DNA of 64,000 bases from Bursaphelenchus xylophilus (Eukaryota; Nematoda; Chromadorea; Rhabditida; Aphelenchoididae). A program made the translations under genes and the position numbers. The DNA is taken from positions 11,098,001 to 11,162,000 of the forward strand of contig CAJFCV020000004.1 of the NCBI GenBank assembly GCA_904066235.2. The letters run 5' to 3'. The notes below the pieces were generated by a model that was not told the DNA's origin, did no database searches, and worked only from the letters and a program-made list of their open reading frames with translations. Positions within the stretch are counted from its first letter, which is position 1. Each line of letters starts with the position of its first letter. Shown piece after piece: positions 1 through 12,100 of the stretch.

Positions 1-193
1 GGCAAAGAAGAAACATGAGGAAAAAATGGCATGGTAAGAGGGACCAAGGCAATTCTTTTGTCAAACCATCAAAAAAAAATTAATTGAAAAATCCGCCTTG
101 GCCCCCTTTTACCATATTTTTTCAGTTTTTTTCCTAGGTGCCCCCTTCGTTGTGCTCCTCTTCGGATCTTAACCTGATGTTTATCATTTTCAG

Positions 194-3100
194 ACGCCTC
201 GCCTCCGCCAATCTCCCCCAATCCCCTGCTTCCGCCCATAACAAACGCCTCCGCTTTGCTTGCGATCGCCAACGACGTCAAATCACCTAGTCTGGCCGAA
301 CTTCACTCCCTGTTCGGCCTAAAAGGTAGGCCAAGGAATACATAGCGGGCATCAATGCAACAGAATTATTAATGCAAATTTATAATCAACGGCGATTTGA
401 TAAGCGCGGTATATGTGTATGCTAACCGGAGCTATATATGTATGTATATCTTGGGTCCGCGCGCACATACTATAAACGTATACTCGACTACGCTTTGCAA
501 GTCTAATAAGGAATTGTGTCGTTTGTTTCACGGGCAATTTGTATTGTTAGGGTTTGGGGAAAGGTTAGAAATCTGATACAGAGCGTGCTGAGTAAGCGTT
601 ATGGGGAATTGGTAATGATAAACGTTGAAAACAGCAAAGAGAATAGGTAAATAAGTGACGCTGTTGGGAAACGTAGGCCTGTGAAATTCAAATGAAGGGT
701 TTTTTCGCGTACTGTAAATAACTTTGACTTTGATTGAAATTTGGCGCCCCTACTGTTAATAAGTCACCAAAAAGTTGCGAAAAATCAGAGCTAACGAAGC
801 CTACACCTCTATTGGCCAAAATAAACGTTTATTTAGACGCTGTTTTTGTTCGCTTTGGATAGCCATTAAAACACCATGATTAGGGTAGATTTTGGCTCCA
901 TTTTCATAAGCAACTTTCGAGCTTTATATTTATATCAAAATCTTGTAGTTTACAGCTCATCTTTATGTCAAAATATTGCAAACCATTTTGACAAGAAAAA
1001 AGAATTTGCGCAGTGCGAAATGCCCATAAAAAATGCGAGGCGTTTTTATTGTGCACCCGTATCTCTTCTGCTTGTTTATACTTTTTTTGACGTACCCCGT
1101 GCACCTCTATTGTAGTACCAATAACATTCTTTTGTTCTAGAAAAAAGATCTTCATCAAACCTAGACCACTTAAATTCTGAACCCTCTTTTGTATTAACCA
1201 TACGTTCCTCAGAGCGAACGCCAGGACCCTGAGCTCAAGATATACAGCGATATTTACTTTCCTTTGTCATTACGTCTCCTACATTCAACAGTTAAGGAAT
1301 ATTACACAATAATGTTTTTAAATTTATAAGAAACATACGTCTGTAATTTGCAAATTCCCGGACAAAATTTTACACAATCTTACCGTCGAACCCGATGACT
1401 AATAGGGCTGCGAGAAAGTGCCTGGAGAACATGTCCTATGGGCTAGAATGCCACCTTTAAATAAAAACTTTTGACAAGATTTAAATAAAAAATTTTGACA
1501 AGTTTGTCAACGAAATCGGCGAATTAATGACGATTACAAATTTCTATGAAGTAATTTGTAGATTTGCGTAATATCGCCGAAGAAAAACTGTAAGGCTAAA
1601 TTCCACGATTAACGTGAACCTTTGGTGACTAGGGAGGTGCCCAAAGGGAGCTAAAAACAAGCGTTGCAAATCGTTGAAGACCCGTTGAAAAGTACTCCCA
1701 CGGCGAGATCCAACATGGAAGCGCGACGCCCGTATTTTGACAAACTTGGGAGCAAATTTAGGTTGATTTTCTCTAACAATAAGACGTTTCCGAGAATTTC
1801 GGAAATCGCAGAAACGTCTGTGATATTCAGGTCGAATTTTGACAAAATTTTACAATTTTTTGGCATGAAAAATCTGATCTCTAACAAAGATAATAATGGT
1901 TCAACAAAAAATAAGTTTTTCCACCCGAAACTGGACAAAGATAGGGCCAAAAAAGTGTATGTATTTATCTCTGACCATTCCCCAACCTTTTCTCGACTGC
2001 CAAGACGGTTTATTACATATCTAGGTTACGCTTGCAAAGCGTGTCCTGAAATTCTCAGGAATTGAGATGTGGCCTATGCATGCACAAAATATTATATTTT
2101 ACCTCTAATTTACCACGACATTACACAACAACAACAGCTTTTTTCAGCCCAAAAACACGACTACAAACGTTGCGCTCGCGCCTCGACGAATCGCAAGCCC
2201 CGCCAAGTCTACAGCACGACGCAATTGCACAGACTGGAGACGGAGTTCCAGGTATGAATTTTGAATGGAATTTTTAGTGAAAGGAGTGTGAAAAGTTCAA
2301 TTTGGACAAAAAAATTAATTAACACGAAGGCTTGCGGGTTTTTTTAGCCGTTTGAAGCGGAACCATTATATGCGCCTACAGTGCTTTGGAATTAGCTTTG
2401 GAATGAGTTCCTGTTTGGGAGCTAAACGAAGACGGATTGGGCCAAAAATAACCATCTTTAGCGCTAAAAATAGTGATGCCATGGTCGAAAGAATATTGTT
2501 CTGACATTTTCTCTTCGCGTTGCATATTGTGTGGTCTGCAATGAGGAAAAAATTTAACAGCGTTGCAAGACCCAATGAAAGATCGTCCCAAGTTTCTAGG
2601 AATTTGTTTGTCATTGCTATTGGCCATAATTTTTTTTCCATCCCGGATCTAACTTTTTTAGGTGGTAGGGATTCTGCTCCGAGCCCGTGGCCCAGCCCTC
2701 GGTAAAGCCGCGCCGCCTAGGTCTTGTTCAAAGTTTGCCCAAGCAATATAATGGAAGGTCTGAAGCTGTCTTGCACCAGCCCGGCCAGGCGTAGCTGACC
2801 AGAAATTTTGGTGAGAGGGAGGTCGGCTGGGGTCACTATGTAAAAACTTAAAATTACCTTAGTCCCCCTTGCCAGTTTTTCCTTCATTCCCGGCGTGGGA
2901 GTACCCCTTGTCCTCCCCTTCCCCCCATTCAGTAAAACCCTTCAATAACGAATGAATTCTTGTGTTCTTCGCTTCGTTTTACAGGTCTTTTTACTGTATT
3001 CCCACTGCTATTATTTACAAAACTCCCTCCATCCTCATTACTGTCGCCCTCTTGCACCCCCTGCACATCAAACTGAAATATGTGAATGGATTGGCACTTC

Positions 3101-6100
3101 GCCAAAAAAGAGAAAAAAAAACTTTTTGTCGGGGAAGAAATGGGGAATTTTTGGGGCCTGAGAGTACGTTTTTCTCGTCTTTCTCTGCCTTCTCTGTAAA
3201 ATCAAGACGAAGTGTAAAAAGCCGATAGCTAAGAGTCTGTTCCGGTCACTGGACTCCTCAGTTTGATGTGCCCTGTCCCTCCTGTCAACCCTGTCTCTCC
3301 CCCCCTAGCTAGCCCCCTGGCCCGGACCAGTTAAACAGCTAATATAATGTGGTATGAAAATGGATGGTTGGAGCTGGCTAAAAACTCCAAAACCATACAA
3401 ACAACTGGTAAATTACCCGAGCTTGTCCAACGTTTGAATCAATTACAAAACATTTTATAATACAATTAATTTCCGGGCCTGCTTTTTAATCTAATTTAGT
3501 ACCTGAATTTCGGGTTGCAGAAAAAATAGAACTCTCCTGTAGGTAAAAGGAACACCCAAACAAACCGGACCAAGACATTTCTCGCTCCAAGAAAGCCATA
3601 ATTCCACCGTACACGCACACCTCCACTCCACCCTCTTTCCTTTCGTTGTTTTCTACTTCCGTCACCTATTGTCCCAAACAACGTTCCAATATCCCCGGGC
3701 AATTTGAACACCGGAATCCCGTGTTTCCCGCCTTCTCCACCCGTCTACGAGACTATTTCATACATCATATACACTGAATATCCGAACGAATATCAGTCTG
3801 TCTGGAAAATAATGGCCGTCTGTCGCATGGAAAATGGCATCGCCATCGAGAAAATGAATTGTGTCGCGGCAAAATCAAATTGTTTTTCAGTTCAGCGGCG
3901 CGATCGACGCAGCGACAACGTGCTCATTATTTTCCCGACAGCCCTCTGCTTGGCGCAGAAAATCGTGGGAATCGCGCGCAACGTAAAGTAAAGACAGAAA
4001 ACGCACTGTGCAAAACGGTGTATTTGGATCAAAATGCACTGTTTTTGAGGCCTTGCAATTTGTTGTACGGAGACTCGGCTACAGTGAGATGTGGAGCAAG
4101 ATACAGTAGAATTACAGCGGGGATCTGATCTAGTGGCAAAAAAACGTACATTTTGCATCCGGGAAGTATCAAAAATGTGGCAAAATGCTTCCCCCTCCAA
4201 GTGAAAAAGCCTCGTCTTGAAAGGCGCGCCCTTTTTCCTCACAAAAATAGCGGACGCGCTTTTGAAATCTGAGTTTTTTCACTTAGAGAGAGAGGTACTT
4301 TGCCACATTTTTGATGCTTCATGGATGAAAAATGTACGTTTTTTGTCGCTGGATCAGGTCCGCCACTGTAGCCTCTCAACCGTTGCCCAAATCAACCCTA
4401 TCTATAAGCCCGAGTTATAATATTTTGGTCAAAATATACTGCACTTTTCCTACCGTATTCAACACGTTTTTATAAGCGACGTCTTTAAGAAACATCCTCA
4501 ACATGTTGAGAGCATTTCGTAGGAGCAATCATCGACTTATCTCCCCATAGTAAGCCCTCCTAAATCCCCGGATTTCCCTACGAATTTATGCGTGATATGT
4601 AAGTACTGTACTTTGTCAATTACCCAAGGGAACATAGTTGGATAAACGATGTTCGAACGAAACGTAAGCTGGGAAAGTGACCCGAGTAAACTCCCTTTCA
4701 AAAGTTTCCGGCATATTTAATCGGTTGAACTATGATTCAACCCACTCAATTGGACATTAATGTGGGTAAACATGAAAAGAACAGTGGTGGGAGGGACGTA
4801 ACGGGAAATAACTGACCGGAAAAATGATCTCCGCGCGACGCCTATCAGTGAGATTTGGTGTAGATTCAAATTATTTTTTTTCGAAAAGAAAACTTGAGAG
4901 ATTCCTAGCCGGAAACGACGAGATTTTTTGTTGGTTAAAATGCGGCGATTTTTTTTGAGAATTTTGGCTGAAAATCTTAATGCATATTTCTACCGTAGAG
5001 AGATACGTTTCCACGAAAAATTAATTTTTTCCGCCCGAAACTGGCAACGATATGATCAAAAAGTGTTTTTCTACTTGACTGCCCTCCGCGTTTTGCGTAC
5101 TCTCTCGTCGACGACCGTTCAAAATCTTCTAGTAAATTTTGGGAACTCCTAGCTAGCTAATGTCAATTATTGGCTTCTATGGGGCCGAGCCGGGCCGAAG
5201 ACAATCAAAAACGAGCCGGACCCTCTGCTTGTGGCCCATAAACCCATATATTCACCGATTAATCGCCTAAACTAGGTTTGAAAAGCTTCTTGGCGGGCCC
5301 ACACTTGCGGGCAAACACTTTACCGGCAGCTAAAAGAACCATGGTGATTCTGCAGGCATGTTTGGAAATCGACCAACTTTTGCTTACAATACAGGGCGGA
5401 TTTGGCAATTACGTGTTGCAAATTAAGTTTCCAAGTGTATAAATGGCCTGAACAATTGCCAACAGATTAACCAGGTATTTTTAAAGGTTCAGAAGTCATT
5501 TTTTGGAAACAAAGATACATAAATTGAAGGTTTGTGTGCTTATTAGGACCAAGGATATGGCAATGTAAACTTTCTGTCATACTACGTAGATTACGGTAGA
5601 AAAAATTGAATTCTAATCGGCCCGCAAAATGGTTGCCCAAGAGTCGCGGCGCCAGCTTTTGTATCAGCTCTCAAGAAATGATAAGACCAAAAATGCAAAA
5701 ATTTAGATCTCTGATCCAAGAACACGACAAAAAAATTAAAACTGTAGCCTCAAAAAACCAGCAAAGAAACAGCGGATTACGAAGACCCCTTTGCATCTTT
5801 AATTGCTCATTTTGGCGAACAAAAGAGCAGAAAAGATTGCGAGGGCTCTGACGTCCAGAAACTAATTCCGTCAAGGTTTCGGGGATGTCAGTACGTCAAA
5901 TTGACGTCCTTAATCTGTAGGTGTTAGGCTGCTTCAATTGGTTCGTCAGCGCTTACTCGGAAAAGGTTTTAAATCCGGGGGGAGTTTGAGGGAATAGGGA
6001 ACATTTTATTTAACTCTCAATTTTACAGTATTCCTACAGTATAAAAAATGATTAACAGAGGAGATGCTGGGAGTGCGACGCTCAGATTTTGAAGCAAATT

Positions 6101-7851
6101 GGCTTAAATTCCGGATATATTTTTTTAATACATATGCGGGCCTTCTAGATCACGCTCTAAACAAAAAAATAGAGATGTTTAGGTTACAAGTTGACAAAAC
6201 TGAAAAATTTTTTTCAAATTTTTGGCCTTGCAGTTTTCATTTTGAATTGCGGGATCCTTATACAAAACTCAAAATATTCGTGTTACAGTGACGGACCTGA
6301 TCCAGTGGCAACAAACGTACCATTTTGCATCCGCGAACTATCAAAAATGTGGCAAAATGCTTCCTTCTACAAGTGAAAAAGCTTTGCTTTGAAGGGCGCG
6401 CCCTTTCCCTCACAAAAAGAGCTTTTGAAGTCAAAGTGGGGCTAAGGTAGTACAACCCCCCAGTCCAGTTCAGCCCCCCATGACCCAGTACAAACTCCCT
6501 CATAAAATCTGAACCGTCCACTCGGGATTGGGTTCTCTCGGCTACGATCATCGTTGCCTGAACCACAAGAACGAATTTGGAAGGTAACGGGGGGTTTGAG
6601 CTAAAACGCCGGGGGTCATTTTACTCTAATTTTCATTTTTTCGATTATTCTATTTTTTTCATTATGGGGGGTGTGAAATGGGCAAAACAGTAGGGGCTTG
6701 AACTAGTAAACAGGTCTAGTAAATTTTTTGTTCTTTTTGTTCTAATTAATACTGTGGCGGACCTGATCCAGTGGCAAAAAAACGTACCATTTTGCATCCA
6801 GGAAGCTTCAAAAAATGTGGCAAAATACCTCCGATTCCAAGTAAAAAAACTCCGATTTCAAAAAAAGCCCGCGACTCTTTTTTGCGAGGAAAATGGCGCG
6901 CTCTTTAAAACGGAGTTTTTATAGGTGGAAAGGGAAGCATTTTGCCACATTTTTGATACTTCCCATATGCAAAATGGTACGTTTTTTGCCACTGGATCAG
7001 GTCCGCCACTGTATTGGCATAAAGTGGTCTTTACAGAATGACAAATACTTGAGTGTGGAGACACGTCGTCGCTTATCAATGGAGCTCTCCCTAACCGAAG
7101 CGCAGGTCAAAACTTGGTTTCAGAATCGACGGTGAGTTCATACGAAGGTCTTGAAATGAAGAGGTATATATGTGCGACGCTCGGATTTTGATGAAACTTG
7201 AGGGAAATTCGCAATTTTCGCAAAAGACACGTAAATTTTCTCTGCAGAAAAAACCAACTGAAAGCCCGAATTGACCTTTGGTTGAGGAGCAATAAGTCTG
7301 GCGCAAAGTGACAATAGCAAGCGTGACTGTCTGGGAAAGTAAACAGTAATGATTGGCACTCCATAATCCTTAATTAATTTCATTACTCCCTACATAGCAA
7401 ATTGAAAAAAAAAAAATTGAAAACCTCCCAGACAAATAAAATTTGTTAACTTTTTGAGCCCGGAACCGCTACAAAACGCAATATTTGCGCCGTTACACGC
7501 CGGCTAGGCAAAATAACAAAAGAGATAATTTAATTGGGCACCCAAAAAAAGCTACATTCCCCATAACAAACATCAGAGGAATGTGCACTCCGTCATGTCT
7601 GGGAGGCCTCTATTTTTACGCCCTGCTGCAATACCTCCCACTGCATTTCCCTTTATGGTATCTTTTTTTATAAAACAGATTGAAAAATGGCGGCCTTTTT
7701 AATTGGGCTTGCCCTTTACGTGGGCCTTAATTAGTACTACAATTCTTAATTTTTTTCTTGTTTCAGCACCAAATGGAAGAAAGATATGACTGTGGCCGTC
7801 AAGCAATGCCTCAAAATGCAATTTCTCGCTGGGATGAATTTGGAAAAATAA
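194..7851 (+). CDS. NK/BarH-like homeobox transcription factor, 3' part
   Basis: Exons 194-325, 2148-2251, 7037-7131 and 7767-7851, joined by GT-AG introns with matching phases; stop TAA at 7849-7851. The 5' exons lie left of the window. The first exon is open in only one frame that matches phase (ends SLAELHSLFGLK). The homeodomain is split by two introns: RKPRQVYSTTQLHRLETEFQ, then NDKYLSVETRRRLSMELSL and TEAQVKTWFQNRR, then TKWKKD. The recognition helix has the expected Trp48, Phe49, Gln50, Asn51 and Arg53, so it should bind TAAT-type sites in the nucleus. KYLSV, QVKTW and TKWKK fit the NK-like/BarH-like group; the exact subfamily is not certain. Only about 22 residues follow the homeodomain. 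The 4.8-kb intron inside the homeobox is filled with inverted-repeat elements. Confidence 0.85.
326..2147 (+). other. Intron of the homeobox gene
   Basis: Intron between GTAGGC (326) and TTTTCAG (2141-2147). About 1640-2010 holds a worn relative of the CTNAG-target element family (motifs such as the GATTTTGACAAA block and CGACTGCCAAG). The rest shows no recognisable gene. Confidence 0.7.
3064..3270. mobile_element. Short inverted-repeat element, CACRTCAAACTG family, copy 1
   Basis: Begins CACATCAAACTGA and ends TCAGTTTGATGTG, with a perfect 5-bp direct repeat CCCTG on both sides (3059-3063 and 3271-3275). The 207-bp interior has no coding capacity and matches copies at 8362-8582 and 30435-30659. 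The CAC terminus and 5-bp duplication recall Transib elements; this assignment is inference. Confidence 0.85.
3794..3941. mobile_element. MITE, CAGTCTGTCGGG family
   Basis: Starts CAGTCTGTCTGGAAAATAAT and ends ATTATTTTCCCGACAG, an inverted repeat around a non-coding interior. Flanks are TA-rich, as in Tc1/mariner-derived MITEs. Confidence 0.75.
4115..4368. mobile_element. Palindromic MITE, CAGTGGCGGACC family
   Basis: A 254-bp near-palindrome: the first half (GATCTAGTGGCAAAA ... CTTCCCCCTCCAAGTG) is repeated inverted in the second half, ending GGTCCGCCACTG. It is flanked by TA on both sides, as expected for a Tc1/mariner-type element. It lies in the intron that splits the homeobox. Confidence 0.85.
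5291..5654. mobile_element. TIR element with TGCGGGCA motif, copy 1
   Basis: Starts TGGCGGGCCCACACTTGCGG and ends GAGTCGCGGCGCCA, matching the ends of the large element at 39669-40418. Flanks GCTTCT and GCTTTT look like a 6-bp target duplication with one change. The middle matches a degraded copy at about 36803-37190. No coding capacity. Confidence 0.6.
6064..6290. repeat. Fragment of the CTNAG-target MITE family
   Basis: Contains GGGAGTGCGACGCTCAGATTTT, the characteristic end of the family seen complete at 32140-32588, followed by diverged interior. It is one end only. Confidence 0.55.
6286..6430. mobile_element. Half of a CAGTGGCGGACC MITE
   Basis: TA-flanked left half (CAGTGACGGACCTGATCC onward) running to the CACAAAAAGAG loop; the inverted right half is missing, so this is a truncated copy. 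Confidence 0.7.
6752..7011. mobile_element. Palindromic MITE, CAGTGGCGGACC family (paired copy A)
   Basis: A full palindromic copy ending 25 bp before the middle homeobox exon. The ~35 bp left of it (TTTAGTAAATTTTTTGTT onward) is shared with the copy at 7964-8223, so the pair arose by duplication of a larger piece, not by two independent insertions. Confidence 0.85.
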
Positions 7852-7963
7852 AAAAAAAAACACTTTTTTTAATTTTGAGGGCGTTATAAATATAAAAAAC
7901 AAATAATTTTTTTTCGAGTAATCAGGTTTAGTAAATTTTTTGTTGTTTTTGTTCTAATTAATA

Positions 7964-8223
7964 CTGTGGCGGACCTGATCCAGTGGCAAAAAACGTACCA
8001 TTTTGCATCCAGGAAGCATCAAAAAATGTGGCAAAATACATCCTTTTCCAAGTGAAAAGACTCCGATTTCAAAAAAAGCCCGCGACTCTTTTTTGTGAGG
8101 AAAATGGCGCGCTCTTTAAAACGGAGTTTTTTTTTGTTGGAAAGGGAGGTATTTTGCTGCATTTTTGCTGCTTCCAGGATGCAAAACGGTACGTTTTTTG
8201 TGATTGGATGATGTCCGCCACTG
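7964..8223. mobile_element. Palindromic MITE, CAGTGGCGGACC family (paired copy B)
   Basis: A full palindrome sharing both its sequence and its left flank with 6752-7011. It begins about 110 bp after the homeobox gene stop codon. Confidence 0.85.
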
Positions 8224-8361
8224 TAGGTAGTGTTCTCCAAGTGCAACACTCAGATTTTGACGAAATTTGGTGAGAGGAGGAACGACCAATTTTCGAGGAT
8301 TTTCCTACGAGAAACTGTCTTCATTTATTCAAATTTGATTGCACTTGTCTACATGGGGTTG

Positions 8362-8582
8362 CACGTCAAACTGAGGAGTCCGGTGACCGGAATAGACTTT
8401 TCGTTATCGGTTTTTTGCACTTCGTCTTGATTTCGCAGAGAAAGAAAAAAGACACGCAAAAACGTACTCTCTCGCCCCAAAAATTCCCCATTTCTACCCC
8501 GACAAAACGTTTTTTCGCGTCTTTTTTTGGCAAATTGCCAATCCATTCACCGGACTGTTTTAGCTTATCTCAGTTTGACGTG
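8362..8582. mobile_element. Short inverted-repeat element, CACRTCAAACTG family, copy 2
   Basis: Starts CACGTCAAACTGAGGAGTCC and ends CTCAGTTTGACGTG; perfect 5-bp target duplication GGTTG at 8357-8361 and 8583-8587. Inverted in orientation relative to 3064-3270. Non-coding. Confidence 0.88.
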
Positions 8583-8587
8583 GGTTG

Positions 8588-9110
8588 CCCTATAAAAGGC
8601 CTGAAATTTCCACTGAATAAATGACTTGACTCTTTTGCCTTGATTGGTTACTGAGCTGCCAGGCCTTTCGACCTTGTACTAGATTTGGCTTATCTTTTTC
8701 TAAAGATGTCGGCGGAGACCAATTTTGCATCCCGGAGCCAATTTGACCTCCCAATCTTCTCATACATTTAGTGCAAAATCTGCATGAAAATTGAACTTTT
8801 GCTCATTTGGCGGTGTTTTCGTTCAAAAGCAAGGTTGTTTGATCGCTCTCCGAGAGCTCTGAAAATCCAAATTTCTCAAGATTTTGATTTTTTTTTATAA
8901 TTCATAATCAAAATTTGGAATTATGAAATTTTCAGAGCTCTGAACGGCCAACACAACCTCACCCCAGATCGTCCAAAAATTTGATAATCATTATAACCGT
9001 TTACTAACCAGTATCTGTATATAGTTAATATCTCTGAATAATTTAAATAAATATCTTATATACAAGCATTAATAGTCTGAGGAATATTATAAGATCAACA
9101 ATTAGATTGC
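8588..9110. other. Intergenic gap between convergent genes
   Basis: Lies between the 3' ends of the homeobox gene and the PAN-domain gene. It includes a small inverted repeat near 8850-8945 (GAGAGCTCTGAAAATCC against TTTCAGAGCTCTGAA). No gene seen. Confidence 0.6.
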
Positions 9111-12100
9111 TCAGTAGCAATCGACTGGAGGCGTGCAGTAGTGTCGAATTCCGAAGGAGTCAAGTTTTACGCCATGTGGACACCGTTTGTTTCCACGAGG
9201 GTCTCGAACTGCTCGGCATTCTCCATCAATGTGGGGTTGAGTGGGCTCAATGACTAAAATAAGGTCGATTTAATTTTTTTTGGAAGTTTTTAAAATTTTT
9301 TAAAAATGCAAAATAAAAAATGCAAAAAATATAAGTAAAAAATCAAAATAAAAATAATAATAAAAAAATTAAAAATAAAATTAAAAATATTGATAAAATA
9401 AGGTCAATTAAATTTTTTTTATTTTTTTAAAATTTTGAAAAAAAATAAAAAAAAATAAATAAAATAAAATAAAATAAAATAAAATAAAAAAAAAAAACTA
9501 AAAAATTCAAAAATTTTTTCCCTTACCATTCTTGCAGTTCAACGTTTGTTTTGGGCATTTTCGAATATCTTTCTCGTTGCTACATTTCACATAACGATGT
9601 TTCTTCGCGTATTCTTTATTTTCGTCGCATTTCGACCAATGCGTCCATTTGGAGACTCGCCGTTTGAAGGGAAGGTCCTAAAACAAGAATTTTTGAATGG
9701 TTTAAAATTTGATATTTTTGAAAAAGACATTTTTTTAACAAAAATTTTTTTATTCTTTTTTTCAATTAACCTACCTTAAAACGTCTGTTTTGCGAGATTG
9801 GGCTGTCGTCAGTCCTTGGAACATCAAAGTAGAACATAATTACGCCTTCATCTTCTGGCACGAACACCGTTGGCTGCGTCTGTTTGTTCTCCGAGTTGAG
9901 CAGACAGTTCTGAAAAAATTCAAAATAAAATTTTCTATTTGTTTTTTCCACTTTCTATCTACCTAAAAATCTCACCTGATCCGAGTCCGCTGGATACCAC
10001 ATGGCACTTCGGCAACGGAATCCGTACTTTTCTTGCGCCTGCAGACAGTCGATTTGACATTGCCGTAGGCTCGATGCGTCAGTGACCTCTTGCACATGTC
10101 CCACCAGAATGTACGCCGGAACGGCTTCGAAGATGAGCTTGGTGGTGTCAGCCAAGGTTTTGGGAAGGCAGACCTTCTCCAGATAGGTGGATTCCTTGTT
10201 CACGACCAAGGAATTGGCTTCGGCGTGGTTGGCGGACTTTGATGACAAAATGCAGCCGGTTGGGGAGTGAGTTGCGGAGGCACTGAAGTTGGAAAAGTTT
10301 GAAAAGACAGGAAAACGCATATAGGTAGTGAGTAGTGCTTGGGCTTTCTCATTGGTTTGTGCATCGATTAATGAGAAAGCACAGTCAGAAGCCTTTTCTT
10401 GCGAGCTCGAGCAAAAGTTTGGCCGAAAAAGAACCGATTTAAGGCTCCAAAATCTTCAAGAGGCTCAGCGCATCCTCTAACAGTAAGGCTGAAGAATTCG
10501 CAGCGAAGAAATTTAGCCCTTAGGCTTAGCGGTGCTATTACAAGGTCTCTATTGTAAAGATAAGACACCCTGTATTTTCTTCAAAATCCCAATAGGTTCC
10601 CAAAAACGTGAAATGAAGATTTCAAATATACGTTTAAGAAGGTCTAACTTGATGTTATTTGCGTTTTTGCAAGATGAAACTACAGTGGCGGACCTGATCC
10701 AGTGGCAAAACCGTACCATTGTTTCATCCGGGAAGTATCTAAAAATGTGGCAAAATGCTTCCCTCTCCAAGTGAAAAAAAATCGATTTCAAAAGCGCGCC
10801 CTTCAAAACGGAGTTTTTCGCTTGGAAAAGGAAGCATTTTGCTACATTTTCTGATACCTCCCGGATACAAAATGGTACATATTTTGCCGTCGGATCAGGT
10901 CCTTCACTGTATTGTTACACCTGAACTCACCACTCAAACGCTGACGATTCAATGCAAGCCTTCTGGCACTCCTCCAAGCTTCCAGCCGGAAGCAGCTCCA
11001 ATTTGGCGTCATGGTCTCGATGCGACTGTTCGTAGCCTCCAAACTGGACAAACCTCAACACCTCGTTCTCGGTGCATTTCACGGCGTGCGCCAGTTTCCC
11101 GATATTCAGCTTTTTCCTCTCTTGACTAGTGTCAAAGTCCAAGGAGACTTTTTCTTGTGGTGCGTCGTCCAAAGGCGTTTTTTTGGTCGCCTTGGCTTCG
11201 GTGTTAGCATCGATTGGTGTTTTGGGCAGATTGTCATAACCGGAGGTCTCTGGCGCTAGCGGTTCCCGTGAGTAGATTTTCTCGTCAAACGTTGACGAGC
11301 TGAACGTCTTGAAGCCTTCGGGCTGTTCCACGCTCCGAGAGGCTTCGGAGGTCTTCGAGGAGGCGGCAACTTCTGTTGCGGCAACCAACTCCTTTGATGA
11401 TTTCTTTTCGTCAACGTTAAACGTGGATTTCACCTCCTCAATGGCCTTCTGCTCACTTGTAGAGACTCTCTTGGTTACCGTAAATGAAGGGACGGAGGTT
11501 CTATGAAGACTCGACGGCGTTGCCACGTCAATAACGGCGTCCGAAGAGGAGGCGTCGACGGTTCCCTCAATAGGTCGAGGTTTTTCAATGTCATCCGTTG
11601 CGACATGTTGTGGGGCGATTTTGTTGATCTTCAACGACAACATTGGGTTCTTATGTCCCGAGTTTACCGTCTCAACATGCTCAAAATCAACCTGTTTGAT
11701 GTTCTTGGTGTTCCATGAAGTTCTTTGTTCTTGATAGAACTCTCGAGTCTCCTCATGTCGGGCGTTGTTCGCGATGATATTCCTCAAACTCTTGAGGTTC
11801 ATTTTCTCCAATCTCTTGCTGGACGACTTTCTCGATGGAATCGGATCTTCCCCTTTCTGTTCGTGGCCTCCAAGACCTGGGATTGGCAGCTGCTCTCCCG
11901 TCTTCGACTTGATGTAGGTTTTCGAGGCTCGGGCCGCCGCCGCGAAGTCAGCGCCTTCTCTGGAGGCTGTAGCGGACTGTTCGGTTTCGGTCAACTTAAT
12001 GGGAGTCTCGGAGGTCTCAATTACCGTAACCGTGTGCTCTTCGATGCTTTCCGATGAGTGCTTAGCTTCGACGGAGGACTCGGTTGTCAATGGGATGTTA

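Noticed and set aside
1664..2065. 133-codon frame next to the second homeobox exon
   Set aside because: Its sequence overlaps a diverged CTNAG-family repeat, and the next exon's splice acceptor and phase join the exon at 194-325 instead.
4612..4632. Resemblance to the nematode SL1 leader (ATTACCCAAG)
   Set aside because: Only about 10 bases match, no splice donor follows, and no Sm-binding site or snRNA-like downstream sequence is present.
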